Shown here: piece by piece, positions 1 through 10,740 of the stretch
Layout: each line of letters starts with the position of its first letter
How positions within the stretch are numbered: position 1 is the first letter of the stretch
From: Linnemannia schmuckeri
Taxonomy: Eukaryota; Mortierellomycota; Mortierellomycetes; Mortierellales; Mortierellaceae
Assembly (NCBI GenBank): GCA_029449235.1
Contig: JANATG010000007.1
Span: 1,674,001-1,738,000, forward strand
Direction of reading: 5' to 3'
Length of the DNA stretch: 64,000 nucleotides
Translations under genes and position numbers: made by a program
Notes under the pieces: model-generated
What the model was told of the DNA's origin: nothing
What the model saw: only the letters and a program-made list of their open reading frames with translations
Database searches by the model: none

Positions 1-303
1 AATGACGATGATGCCAAACTGCAAGAGTATGTCAAGATGCACAGTTCGGTCTACTACCATCCCACCTCGACCTGTCGTATGGGTCCATCGAGTGATCCCT
101 TGGCTGTGGTTGACGCGCGTTTGAATGTCTACGGAATCGAGCGTCTTCGTGTGGTTGATGCGAGTATTATGCCCAAGCTGCCTGCTGCACACACTTGTGC
201 TCCTACTATTATGATTGCCGAGAAGGCAGCAGATATGATCAAGGAGGACTGGGCTGAAGAATCGTCCCGCGTCGGAGATGTTCCTGTGCAGTCGAAGTTG
301 TAG
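1..303 (+). CDS. GMC-family FAD oxidoreductase, C-terminal part (cut by window start)
   Basis: The reading frame is open from base 1 and ends with TAG at 301-303, giving the last 100 residues of a glucose-methanol-choline oxidoreductase. The family C-terminal signature is present: YYHPTSTCRMG carries the first active-site histidine, and PAAHTCAP carries the second. These flavoenzymes oxidise alcohols or aldehydes using FAD; substrate cannot be told from this part. The C-terminus closely resembles that of the complete gene at 16,143-18,320 (shared HPTSTCRMGP, LNVYGI, RLRVVDAS, MIAEKAADMIK), so these two are close paralogues, nearer to each other than to the copy at 633-3,429. An AATAAA at 345-350 could be its polyadenylation signal. 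The N-terminal FAD domain lies outside the window. Confidence 0.93.
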   Translation, partial: NDDDAKLQEYVKMHSSVYYHPTSTCRMGPSSDPLAVVDARLNVYGIERLRVVDASIMPKLPAAHTCAPTIMIAEKAADMIKEDWAEESSRVGDVPVQSKL

Positions 304-632
304 AGGATACCTTGGTAAGGATACACCATTGGTTTAAACAGATGAATAAAAACGAACGTTTAGCATGGTATGATGTTTACTCGTATGACAGGTACACAAC
401 CCAAATAAGAAAAAAATGATGCCTAATGGTTTGATTGCCGAATTTATGGTACTTAACAAGCTGTAAAGAAGCGGACCCTTGAATCTTCTCTCCTCCCCCT
501 CTCCTCTCCTTTTCCTCCCTTTTTTCTTTAACTCTTTTTGTCAGCCCTCGACCCTCATTCCTCATTCCACTCCTCATTCTACCAACTCACTTTCCTCTTT
601 CAACCCCATACTTCATTTCTTCACTCCAGTCA
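304..632. other. Intergenic region between two GMC oxidoreductase genes
   Basis: This stretch holds the presumed 3' UTR of the first gene (AATAAA at 345-350) and, from about 485 to 625, a strongly CT-rich tract just ahead of the ATG at 633. Similar CT-rich tracts precede several other genes here and probably mark core promoters or 5' UTRs. No further gene is seen. Confidence 0.6.
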
Positions 633-3429
633 ATGATCCAAGATACTTTCCAAACCATCGCGACCGCCACTATTGGGCTCGGTCTGGCTGCCATGGCCTA
701 CCAAAAGACAAAGCTGCCAAAGATGCTCGGAAGAGCCACCTGGGACGACGAGAAGGACGTCAGGGACTTTGACTATGTCGTCTTAGGGGGTAAGCCTTAT
801 TTTCATTAGCTACTGAAAATACAAAGCACACGCGGATGTAACAATAAGCTCTCTTAGACACATCACTGATCACTTATCACCGATCAAACCAACTCCTTTT
901 GTTTGTTTATGGCATTGAGATAATTAGGTGGCACTGCAGGCTGTGTGCTTGCCTCAAGACTGTCCGAGGATACCAATGTCAGCGTCCTTGTCCTCGAAGC
1001 AGGTGAGGATATGGACAACAGCATTAAGACAAAGATCCCCATTGGATACCCCAAGCTCTTCCAGACCAAACACGACTGGCAACTCAAGACTATCCCCCAG
1101 ACCCACGCTGCAGGAAGAGAGATGGACCAAGTTAGGGGAAAAATGCTTGGTGGCTGCAGGTAAATTGCATGTCTAAAAAAGAGCGGTATTTCTGCATAAC
1201 CACGTTTATCGCGCGAATGAGAAGAGTGAGAGCAGAGAACTATTGGAGTGAGATGGGTGGGGTAGGTGGTTATGAGCATTGCCAGTGCCGTCCAAGCCTG
1301 CTGTGTTGACACTCTTTCTCTCTTCTCTACTGCTTTTTTCATTTATAGCTCCATTAATGCGATGCAGTACACCCGCGGGCCACACTCTGATTATGACGCC
1401 TGGGAGAGCGAGTTCGGAAACGATGGTTGGAGCTACAAGAACGTCTTGCCCTACTTCAAGAAAGCCGAGGGTTTCCACGATCCGAGCCTCGACAAAAGTC
1501 ATCCACTAGGTCCTCGGTCCTCTCGAGTGCACGATCCCGAGTACGACACCTTCGAAGCCGAGTATCATGGAACAGATGGTCCTTGGCACCAATCGTACCA
1601 CCATTTCAGCGCCACTACCAAGGCGTTTATCAAAACAAGTGTTGACATGGGCCTCCCCCACACACCTGACCCCAACGGAAGTTCTGTGCTTGGTGTCGCA
1701 CGCATGCAGACTTCTATAAACGCTGACGCCACTCGCTGCAGTACCTCAAGCGCATATCTTCGTCCTGATGTTGTCCCTGGCGGCGGAACTCGAGGTCATG
1801 TCCGAGTTGTTTTGAAGGCACATGTGGAGCGAATCCTGTTTGAGACCAAAAACGGTGTTCCCACGGCCGTTGGAGCCGAGTTTAGGGACGACAACGATGG
1901 TATGATTGTGGATCATTCGATACTTTGGCAGTGGTATCTGGGAGGATATTTTATGTACTTCGCGATCACCCTATTAGTATTCATACCATTACTCTGCTAC
2001 TGTCAAAAACTAGCTGCAGTCCAACTAACACAAGCACTGCATGCATGCGTACATTTTTTTTTATTATTTCAAAGTCCTTCGTAGAGTCTACGCTGGACGC
2101 GAAGTACTTCTTTCTGCTGGAGTCTTTTTCTCACCTGCCCTCCTCCTCGCCTCAGGCATCGGATACCATATCCATGATTCGATCCCCCTATTGCACCATC
2201 TCCCCGGTGTTGGCGAGAACATGTCAGACCATGTTGGCATGTCGGTCGTCTATGCCTGCCCCCCCACCACGCAGACCATGCACACCGCCTTTGCGCCCTC
2301 CAAGCTCCCCAAGACACTTTACCAATACTTTGTCCACGGTACTGGTCCTCTGACCAGTCAGGTCATGGAGGCCGCATGCTTTGTCCGATTGGAGGATATC
2401 GCCCCCGAGTTTGTAGCCCGCGAAAAGGCCAATGGCACTTACCAGGAACGTGCCAGTGGGCCCAATGCGCCTCACATCGAGATCCTCTTTCCAGCCTGCT
2501 TTGTCGACAATGACGATTTTACTCGCATGGATAATACTCATAAAAACTTTTATACTCTCTTGGTCGTCCTGCTCAATCCAGCCTCTCGAGGACGAACCAG
2601 TGCCCGATTGACCGAAGTTCCTGTAGACCAAAAGAAGAAAACGACAAAGAAGAACGTAAAGGAAGGAGAAGCAGAGAAACGATTCAAGGTCGAGCCTGTG
2701 ATCGACCCCAACTTTTTGGCGGACGAGTTCGATATCAGGGTTCTGAGAGAAGGGATGCGGTTCGCTCGTCGTCTCGGAAAGAAGATGCAGCAGGATCCTG
2801 CTCTGGCGGGATTCGAGTACGTGCCCGGCGAAGTATCTGTCCCATCTGAGGACGATGAGGCCATGGACAGATACATTCGACAAAATTGCACCACCTTCTT
2901 GCACTCTGTTGGCACCTGTTCGGTGAGACGTGGTCTGATGTTCAAATTTCCTGTTTGCTGATTGTGTGATGACGGATGAATGTGTGATCGCATAGGATGA
3001 TGTCTTGTGTAACCTGTCTTTTTTTCTTTCTTTTTTTTTTTTTTTTTTTCCTTTTCGTGGTTCGTGCATTAAGATGGGCCCAGCAAGCAGCCCCAATGCT
3101 GTGGTGAATGACCGTCTTAAGGTTCATGGCGTCGATCGCCTTCGTGTTGTCGATGCTAGTGTCATGCCTAAGGTCATTGCAGGTATGTGGACGAGGCATT
3201 AGGCAAAAAAGAAATAATATCAGTGATGTGCCTCATCGTATGGTAGTCTATCGAACCAACAGCAAAACACACACTCAAATCCCTTCCTCTGTTTCTCACC
3301 CTTTATTCCCTCATTTTTCTTTTTATTTTGTGCTTAGGCCATACGGCTGCAGGAACGGTTATGCTTGCTGAGAGGGCCGCCGATCTGATCAAGGAGGACT
3401 GGACTGGCAAGGATGCCTCTGCGTTGTGA
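633..3429 (+). CDS. GMC-family FAD oxidoreductase (choline dehydrogenase/alcohol oxidase-like)
   Basis: Six exons fit by splice consensus and phase: 633-789, 928-1159, 1349-1899, 2075-2922, 3074-3182, 3338-3429. They give 662 residues. The N-terminal Rossmann motif DYVVLGGGTAGC binds FAD ADP, followed by a glutamate-containing LVLEAG strand and the GMC signature GKMLGGCSSINAM. The C-terminal active-site histidines are visible in TFLHSVGTC and VIAGHTAAG. The enzyme class oxidises an alcohol using FAD; substrate is unknown. It is one of three GMC genes in the first 18 kb. The intron at GG-G and the intron before VLRRV match positions in the 16,143 gene, while the introns at 1160, 2923 and 3183 are absent there. 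No signal peptide is evident; the N-terminus is hydrophobic, with a possible anchor around residues 8-20. Confidence 0.9.
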
Positions 3430-3672
3430 GATGTTGAAGATACCATTATTGTCACAAATGCGACACCAAATAGCAGAAACAAACAAGTGTACAAACATAT
3501 GTATATGAATTGTTAAATAACAAAGACGTTTTATATTTTAAAAAAACAAGCTGTAGAATGAAATGGTTACGATATTGTACAAGAAAAATGAAGAATGAAA
3601 AAAGGAGAAAGTTGTTATGGTATATATGGAGTGTGTGTCTGTTTGTGTGGGAGGAGGGACCGCCTGGTCACT

Positions 3673-5226
3673 TTAAGCCTTGTGGGGCGAGTTGATGATC
3701 AAGGCAAAGAGGAGACCTGAGACAGCTCCGGCGGCGGGGAGGGTAAAGATCCAAGAGGAGGCAATGAGACCAAGAACTTTCCAGTTGACGGACCTGATAC
3801 CGCCTCCGGAGACGAGACCGACGGAGGTGGTGGCACCAGTGATACAGTGGGTGGTCGAGACAGGGAGACCGAGCTTGGAGCAGGTCAAGACGGTGAGGGA
3901 GGTGCCGAGGGAGAGAGAGAAGCCTCTGGAGGGCGAGACGAAGCAAATGTTGTTACCCAAGGTGGCCATGACTCTGTAACCAAAGGTGAGAAGACCGATA
4001 TCGATAGCAATACCACCGTAGGCAAGGATCCAGGCGGGAACGGGGGCAGTACCAGAGATATCGACCATACCGTGCTTCCAGACGTAGTAGATGGTGGTCA
4101 GGGGGCCGATGGCATTGGCGACATCATTGGATCCGTGGGCAAAGGACGCGAAACAGGCAGTGAGGACCTGGAGGGTGCAGAAGAGCTGCTCGGTCTTGGG
4201 CTCGTAGCGGGTGGCCTTGTCGTGAAGGTTGTCGACCTCCTCGGTGTTGGTGGTGATGTCCTGGTTCAAACCGTGGAAGGCCTTCTTCTTGAGCTTTTGG
4301 AGGAAGGTAAGGGGCTTATCCTCCAGGGCAGCAAGACCGCTGTTGACAGAGCCATCAGACTCGACACCATTGTCGGTGGCGAGCTTACCGTTCTTCTCAG
4401 CATCAGAGACGTCCTCGAGGTCGGTGGGGTGGGTGCGGGTGGAGACGAAGCGGACATAGAAGGCGTGGTACCACTTAAGAGGCTCCTCGTCCTCGAGTTT
4501 GCGGCGGAGGTAGACCTTAAGGAAGAAGTTGCACCAGAGGAAGACGAGGAGGGCGATACCGAAGGAGATACCGATGATGCCACCGATGGGCAACTTGGAG
4601 ATGCTGAGACCGGGAGAGCCCTTGAAGATGATATAGAAGACGTTGATGGCGATGGTGACAGCAAAGTAGTAAGGGATGGCGGTCAGACCGCGGTCGAGCG
4701 AGTTCTTGTGCTTGAGGATGATGAACCGGGTGAAAAGAAAGATGACGGCGGTCACGGCACCGGCGATGAGGGGGGAGATCAACCACGAGAGGACAATGGT
4801 TCCAACACCACCCCATTTGACAGCGTTAAGACCGAAGCCAGCAATACCAGCACCGGTGATGGCACCAACGATGGAGTGGGTGGTCGAGACGGGGAGACCG
4901 CGGGAAGAAGCGAAGAGGACCCAGGTGGAAGAGCCGACAAGGGAGCAGACCATGGCGAGCATGAGCAGCTCGGGCTGCTCTCTGAAGAGAACGACATCGA
5001 TGAGACCACCCTTGATGGTATCGGCGGTTGAGGAACCCATGAGGAAGGCACCGAGGAACTCGCAGATTGAGGCAATGAAGACGGCCTGCTTGAGGTTCAG
5101 GGCGCCGGAACCGACAGCGGCACCGAACGAGTTACTGACGTCGTTGGCTCCGATACCGAAACTGTCCATAAAGGCAAAGATCATGCCGAGAGCAAAGAGG
5201 AAAGTGAAATCACCGGGGACCATCAT
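3673..5226 (-). CDS. PHO89: Sodium/phosphate symporter, PiT/PHO4 family (Pho89-like)
   Basis: A single uninterrupted frame of 517 residues. Two inverted family signatures are present: GANDVSNSF near residue 27 in the N-terminal half and HGSNDVANAIGP in the C-terminal half, plus two LPVSTTH motifs, as in PiT/PHO4 transporters. Many hydrophobic helices flank one long hydrophilic loop (roughly residues 230-340). In yeast, Pho89 imports inorganic phosphate with sodium at the plasma membrane and is induced under alkaline pH and phosphate starvation; the same role is inferred. The start at 5226 follows two adjacent ATG codons; either could be used. The gene is intron-free, unlike most neighbours. 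Upstream lies a 19-base A run at about 5,311-5,329. Confidence 0.93.
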   Translation of the reverse strand: MMVPGDFTFLFALGMIFAFMDSFGIGANDVSNSFGAAVGSGALNLKQAVFIASICEFLGAFLMGSSTADTIKGGLIDVVLFREQPELLMLAMVCSLVGSSTWVLFASSRGLPVSTTHSIVGAITGAGIAGFGLNAVKWGGVGTIVLSWLISPLIAGAVTAVIFLFTRFIILKHKNSLDRGLTAIPYYFAVTIAINVFYIIFKGSPGLSISKLPIGGIIGISFGIALLVFLWCNFFLKVYLRRKLEDEEPLKWYHAFYVRFVSTRTHPTDLEDVSDAEKNGKLATDNGVESDGSVNSGLAALEDKPLTFLQKLKKKAFHGLNQDITTNTEEVDNLHDKATRYEPKTEQLFCTLQVLTACFASFAHGSNDVANAIGPLTTIYYVWKHGMVDISGTAPVPAWILAYGGIAIDIGLLTFGYRVMATLGNNICFVSPSRGFSLSLGTSLTVLTCSKLGLPVSTTHCITGATTSVGLVSGGGIRSVNWKVLGLIASSWIFTLPAAGAVSGLLFALIINSPHKA

Positions 5227-6520
5227 TTTGGAGAAGAGTATGAAGGATGGGAGGGGAAGAAGGAGGAGTGGTGGTTTGGTGAGATTGACTTTGACAATGT
5301 AGAAGCAACAAAAAAAAAAAAAAAAAAAAGGGGGGGAGACGCCAGCATACTTATATGAGCGTGAGATAGGCTGGGGTGGGCAGGAGAGTAGAGTAATACC
5401 CAGTAATTGTTGTGTTTGTGTAGCTCAACAGGACGTAATACATACTAGAAAAAGAAATGGTACAAGAGGAAAAGACGGACATCGAAAGGGAGCTCACGCT
5501 ACTCAGCAAAACCGTGGCGAAGATTCCTTTGGATGATGATGATGATGGATGGGCTGGCTCAGTCCAACAGGGGGAAGAATCGGCAACATTGCTGTAGCAC
5601 ACCACAGATCAGGAGGGAGGTACAGGGTAAGGAAGCGGGGCAGGGTAAAAACACACACAAACACAGATACAGACATATCGTAGTCCGCTAGGAAACAAAC
5701 CTTCTTCTCATCCTTTCTTTTCTTGTTCTTTGGGCCCTCGGGTTGTTTAGCTTGTCTCATTGACAAGATGGGCACTTTCAATTGGAAGAATCCCGACCAT
5801 GTCCAGCCAATCGTTGGTGCACATGGGCAGGTTACTGCACAATAAACGGAGGAAGGAAAAACCGGGGAACACACTTCATTGGATTCCGAATTATCGGGTT
5901 GGGGTCCCCAAGCGTCTTGGACGTAAACTCAAACTCACGTACACAACATCACCACACTATTTACACATCTAAACAGCCTGTAGCCTGAAACTAACTGGAA
6001 ATTCCTAAGTCAACAAAAACAAAGAAAAAAAATAGTTTAGAAAACTGAGCTTCTTTTTTTATTCTTTAAAATGGACAATCCAGATTCACAAGACATAAAC
6101 AATAGAAAACAGGCTAACAGGGTGTCTTCCCGGAGGCACATGGGGTTATCCTTGCACTTTTGTGGGAAGATAGGTGGTCCCTGTTTTTTTTCTCTCTATA
6201 CTCAAGGTCGAGGCAGAGTGAACAACAAGCACAGAGTCAGGGCACCTGGAACAAAGTGATCGCATTGAGAGTGTATCAGCATCCGAAAATGGATCTTTTC
6301 GATCGCTTCTTGCATCTTATTTTTAATTGTTTTTTGCTAACACAACTGTCCGATCTGTTTAAAGACAAAAAGGACAAAAAGAGGACTTCCTGTCCACTGC
6401 TGCTGGCCTGATGTGTGAGAGCACACGACCGTTTTGTATTATATGGAGTTGCCAACCATGACAGTAGCCAACAGAGTAGACTATTAGCAGGAGTAACAAA
6501 TAATGCGGGGATGTATGATC

Positions 6521-6551
<31 letters not shown>

Positions 6552-6990
6552 GAGAGCGAACATTTTTGGGATGAAAAGGAAAAGGGTATTGTAGTCGCAG
6601 GACAGCAGTTGCAACCCCGAAAATAGACATTCAGTCATTTCATTTCATGATTCCCATCGATTCCAGGTTGGGCATACCAAGGGGCATGAAAAAGGATAAA
6701 CGGCTAAGAGAAAAGGATACTTGGAACTGAATCAGGTTCACTTCTCCTAAAAAAATTGTAAGGGAAGCGTGTCAGTGAAGGCAAACCCTGCAAACCCTGG
6801 ACCCATACAGTACACACCATACCATGAACATCCTCACTGCATTGCCATATACATTTAGATTTTTTCTACCACTTCGTCTACGGCCACCGTGTCAGGTAAA
6901 CAGGGTGTCATTCGACGCGACCGATAAGCCTTTGACTCGCATAATATTGCATGTTCCTAGATGCATTCAGATCGCCATTCTTTTTTTACA

Positions 6991-7021
<31 letters not shown>

Positions 7022-7141
7022 ATAAAGTCTTTCTCGTCGTCTGGTGTTGTTCAAGCACTCACCCTTCTTCTCATATCCCCACTTTTCATCCAAACAAACA
7101 AATACAATGAAGACCCCTTACTTCCTCTCCATCCGGTTATC
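5227..7141. other. Divergent intergenic region, phosphate transporter / crystallin-like gene
   Basis: About 1.9 kb between two divergent genes. It holds an A run (about 5,311-5,329), an A27 run at 6,521-6,547 and a long T run near 6,991-7,018. Short open frames occur on both strands (for example 5,503-5,874 minus), but none resembles a known protein. Likely promoter sequence for both genes. Confidence 0.5.
7021..7027 (+). promoter_or_regulatory. TATA-like element
   Basis: TATAAAG sits 115-121 bases ahead of the ATG at 7142, right after a long T run and followed by a CT-rich stretch. Position and sequence fit a core promoter for the gene at 7142-7813; this is inference. Confidence 0.45.
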
Positions 7142-7813
7142 ATGGCCTTGGCGGTTGCTGAGACAATTGTAGTGCCTGCACACGAACTAAACGTTGTTAG
7201 CGCCCCCATGGTATCCAACATCGTCCCCGCTATCGCCGAAACTACGCTAGCCAAGCATGCCGAGGTCGAAATCAACCACAGTCATGGTCACACATCAAGC
7301 TCAGGCTTCACTGCCTGGTCCTCACCCGGACTGAAGGGCCACAAGCAGAGAACCAAGGACACCCCTGGCTGCTATAGACTTGATGGTGGAGCCGTCGGCA
7401 GTTTCGAGGGAGACTTAAACACTCAGTATGCCTTCTACGGAGACCTTCGCTGCAGCCAGAAGCTGCTGTTTGCCTTCAGCACCGCCCCCGTTCGCCGCAT
7501 TGATCCTATTATCTACCCTCGCTCGATCAAGATGTTCAAAAGCAGTGGTGAAGATGGCAAGCCAGAACAGCCCAACTTGAACAAATACCCCCTTGTCACC
7601 TGGTCTCGTCCCAATTTTGCTGGTGATAACGAGAAATACAGGGGGATGGATTGCATCAAATTGGATGGAAGCGTTTTCATATCCTTCCAGGGTGAACACC
7701 ACTATCGCTTCTACCCCGGACCTCACTGCCAGGGCCCTATGATCTTCGAGTCCAGTGGTGGTATGAGCTCACACAGAAGAATGAGCCCTCGTTCGGCCTT
7801 TATCACCAGGTAG
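7142..7813 (+). CDS. Two-repeat protein, possibly beta/gamma-crystallin-like
   Basis: The ATG at 7142 gives 223 residues; the frame extends further upstream, but there it translates the T run and promoter, so the later start is preferred. Residues 77-133 and 171-222 are two copies of one module: Cys, then LDG, S-F-x-G, F-Y, a second Cys about 25 residues on, an F/S-rich strand, and a final arginine-serine. Each module has one Cys pair (77/104 and 171/196). Short aromatic and glycine strands resemble the Greek-key layout of beta/gamma-crystallins, but that assignment is tentative. The first 70 residues are low complexity with an HSHGH segment. No clear signal peptide. Function unknown. Confidence 0.72.
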   Translation: MALAVAETIVVPAHELNVVSAPMVSNIVPAIAETTLAKHAEVEINHSHGHTSSSGFTAWSSPGLKGHKQRTKDTPGCYRLDGGAVGSFEGDLNTQYAFYGDLRCSQKLLFAFSTAPVRRIDPIIYPRSIKMFKSSGEDGKPEQPNLNKYPLVTWSRPNFAGDNEKYRGMDCIKLDGSVFISFQGEHHYRFYPGPHCQGPMIFESSGGMSSHRRMSPRSAFITR

Positions 7814-8127
7814 ACACTTTCACCTACCCTTCATATTACAGTTAATATCCTTACATCTATCTTAACTACCTTGTACAAACTTTCGGCCATTATTTTCTCT
7901 AGCAAAATAAACAGATCTTCGGTGCCTTATTCTCAGGTCTTTTTTTTGCCACGTTTCGCTCGGTTCTTTGAGCGACAGTGCCAAGTAAAAAAAGACGTCA
8001 CACAATATGCGATTTTTTTTTCGAGCTTCATTCGTGCTTGGCACGCTTTTGCTCTCGAACATCATCACGACGTTGCCGACCCCACACATCCATCCACCAT
8101 CAGACACAAAGGAACAAAATAGACAGC
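7814..8127. other. Intergenic region before the AMSH-like gene
   Basis: Holds the 3' UTR of the upstream gene (an AAAATAAA-type signal near 7,903-7,910) and the promoter of the deubiquitinase gene. No additional gene is seen. Confidence 0.5.
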
Positions 8128-10573
8128 ATGCGCGGGAACAAAGTCGAAAAGTGCTTCTCGCTCAAGGAACTCAACGACAGAGCCAAGGTAGCACCGGTCG
8201 AATCCACCCCCATTCGATTCTACATACGGTCTGCAGAACAGCTCTTCAAACAGGTTTGTGTGGCGCCCTTTAACTCTATCCCTGACTTCACGCCCCGGTT
8301 CACAGTGCTTTTTTTTGGAGTACCGACTTGAAAACGAAACTCACACAAACAGTTATATTATCATCGCTTTCATAGGCAAAGATCTATCAGCAGGAAGGCG
8401 ATCTACAGACATCGTACATTTTTTACATGCGTTTCTGCAAGTACGTAGTCTCAAGGGACAGGACTATGCGTGACGACGATCATGAATATAATATGCCAGT
8501 TGTGGAACAAAAAAGCGAATGGTGGCTGCTGAATAGTAATTGACCTTTCTTCTTCCAGTCTTGTTGTTTATGAGCTCAGTAAACACGTAGAGTATGGTCA
8601 AGCGGCGTACAAGACTTCCATGCTCAGTCTCAAAAAGGTACAGATACAATGCCATTCATATCAATTGATCTCCGTTGCTGGACAACAACGATTCACTAAC
8701 AACCATTAACCCTCTCACTACATTCTAGAGCGCCATGGTTGCAATGACAGAGATTGAGGCACTAAAACCAGCGCTGGACAAGAAATACCAGGACTATCAG
8801 CAGTACATCAAGCAGCGGGAGGAGATGCTACAGGAGCAGATACAGGCACAAGTACATGCGGCGCAGGCTGTTGACATGTATCGCCAACATAGTGATTCGC
8901 ACCATCGACATGAGGCTGATAGGGCTGCCAGGGAAAGACATGATTTGGAATGGGCAAGCGTGCAACCAGCCCCAGGATGGACTCTTGCAAAGGCGTTGGA
9001 GGGAGTACCGGGAGTCAACGCAACACAGGCAACTCAACATCACCATGCATACCAACAGGACTATAATAGCGCAGATAGAATAAGCGAGGTAAAACGTTAT
9101 CCTCGGCGTGCCAATGAGCTCAGCTCCGAGTGTGTATCAGGTATGGAATCATTGTTGACGAACACTGACTTTCGTAAACAATCTTTAGATCCAATACCCA
9201 GAGTACAAGCGTCAACACCATCCGAGGTAAGAACAAATGCTCTACTGACTTTGTTGAACATGCTGCGTTGCTCGCGTACTTTTTCTAAGTACTAACCTCT
9301 ATCTCATCCGCTACTACAACACCATGTATAAACAGATCCGACGTCTCGACACCAACTGTTACTCGACAACAATCATTTGTCCCTACACCAACTGGACCAC
9401 CACCCGCATTACCAAGGAAACCAGTCGCTCAAAGCACTGCACCAAAGCTCCCACCAAAGATCCAAATCGAGGATGTTCATGGTACGTCACGAGGCCTATT
9501 GGGGTTATAAGATATTGTCGCGTCAATGATGCACACAACACATCTAATTGTTTCTGTATTTCTGTTCATTTTTTTTTGGGTTTTCATAGAATTTTCACAG
9601 GGACTGAGAACGCTGATCGTTCCTGTGCGACTACTGGATAGATTCTTGAACATTGTCCGACCCAACACGAACAGGAAGCTGGAGACATGTGGCATTCTTG
9701 CAGGAGTGCTGGTATGCATCGCCGATAAGATTGCGGATCAAATTTGTACCCTCTCCGACTCCCTCATTTTTCAGGATTCTTACAGGGACTAATCGCATTC
9801 ATTTTTTCTTGTGCTATCTGTATTCTCCGATAGTCCCGCAACAAACTGACTGTAACCACGCTCATTATTCCAAAGCAGACGGCAACCTCGGACACATGCT
9901 CGACAACAAATGAGGACGAGCTCTTTGAATATCAAAGTGAACGAGACTTAATGACCCTGGGATGGATCCATGTACGTGCCTTCTGCTGAGCACGTGCTGT
10001 CTCATATCATGCCGGTGGATATTTTTCATGATCGAAACTAACGCTCCAACGTTGATACGTCTGTGCTCATGATAGACCCACCCAACACAAACCTGCTTCA
10101 TGAGTTCTGTCGATCTTCATACCCATTGCTCGTACCAGCTGATGCTTCCAGAAGCCATCGCAATTGTTTGTGCTCCAAGCCATGAGAAAGAGTAAGCAAC
10201 AGCAGGATCAAATGTGCGGTGCGGTATACAGACTATGGTAAACAACTGCGGCGGCGCTTGACACTAATTGTGCATCGTGGATCTTTTTTCATCGATCTTT
10301 AGTTACGGTGTGTTCAGGCTGACGGATCCCCCGGGATTGCAGGTCATTACCAATTGCCGTCAGAAACCTCTCTTTCATCAACATCCTGGCGAGGACGATA
10401 TTTACACAGTAAGTTGACCGACAATTTAAGCTCATGCTGTTGATTGAAAATGTTGATTACTAGAAGAACTACAGCTGTCTTTGTTATTATGATTTTCTTA
10501 GGATGCGTGCGATCAGGGACATGTGCAGCTAATTGACCTGGATCTGGACATTGTCGATCTTAGGGGGAAGTGA
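8128..10573 (+). CDS. AMSH/STAMBP-like K63-specific deubiquitinase (JAMM metalloprotease)
   Basis: Eleven exons fit by phase: 8128-8253, 8376-8440, 8559-8637, 8729-9088, 9189-9226, 9336-9481, 9590-9711, 9834-9971, 10076-10191, 10303-10408, 10502-10573; 455 residues. The N-terminal helical domain (about 1-110, with FYIRSAEQLFKQ and ALYKTS-like helices) matches the USP8/AMSH dimerisation domain. A glutamine-rich coiled coil (about 95-150) and a proline-rich linker follow. The C-terminal MPN+ domain has all zinc and catalytic residues: Glu303 in ETCGIL, His358 and His360 in WIHTHPTQT, Asp371 in SSVDLHTHCSYQ. AMSH enzymes cut Lys63-linked ubiquitin from endosomal cargo together with ESCRT-0. The 38-base fifth exon is the least certain; it was chosen because it alone keeps the linker in frame. 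Confidence 0.92.
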
Positions 10574-10664
10574 GAAAATAAACCTACTGGATTCTTATTT
10601 GCACACTATATCAATTTGGGGCCGGACTTTGAGAACAGCCAAGGCCGCAAACCGACTTCATTGG

Positions 10665-10707
<43 letters not shown>

Positions 10708-10740
10708 GAAAAAAGGAGGGTGAAAGCTGAGCCGTAAAAG
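10574..10740. repeat. 3' flank of AMSH-like gene with A39 run
   Basis: A run of 39 A residues lies at 10,668-10,706, about 95 bases beyond the stop codon of the deubiquitinase gene. It may be a simple repeat or a trace of retroposition; no matching target duplication was found. Confidence 0.6.

Noticed and set aside
3847..5031. 394-codon plus-strand open frame
   Set aside because: It is the antisense shadow of the phosphate transporter gene; its Gly/Asp-rich product has no domain.
6824..7141. N-terminal extension of the crystallin-like gene
   Set aside because: The extension translates a long T run and a TATA-like promoter; the ATG at 7142 is the better start.
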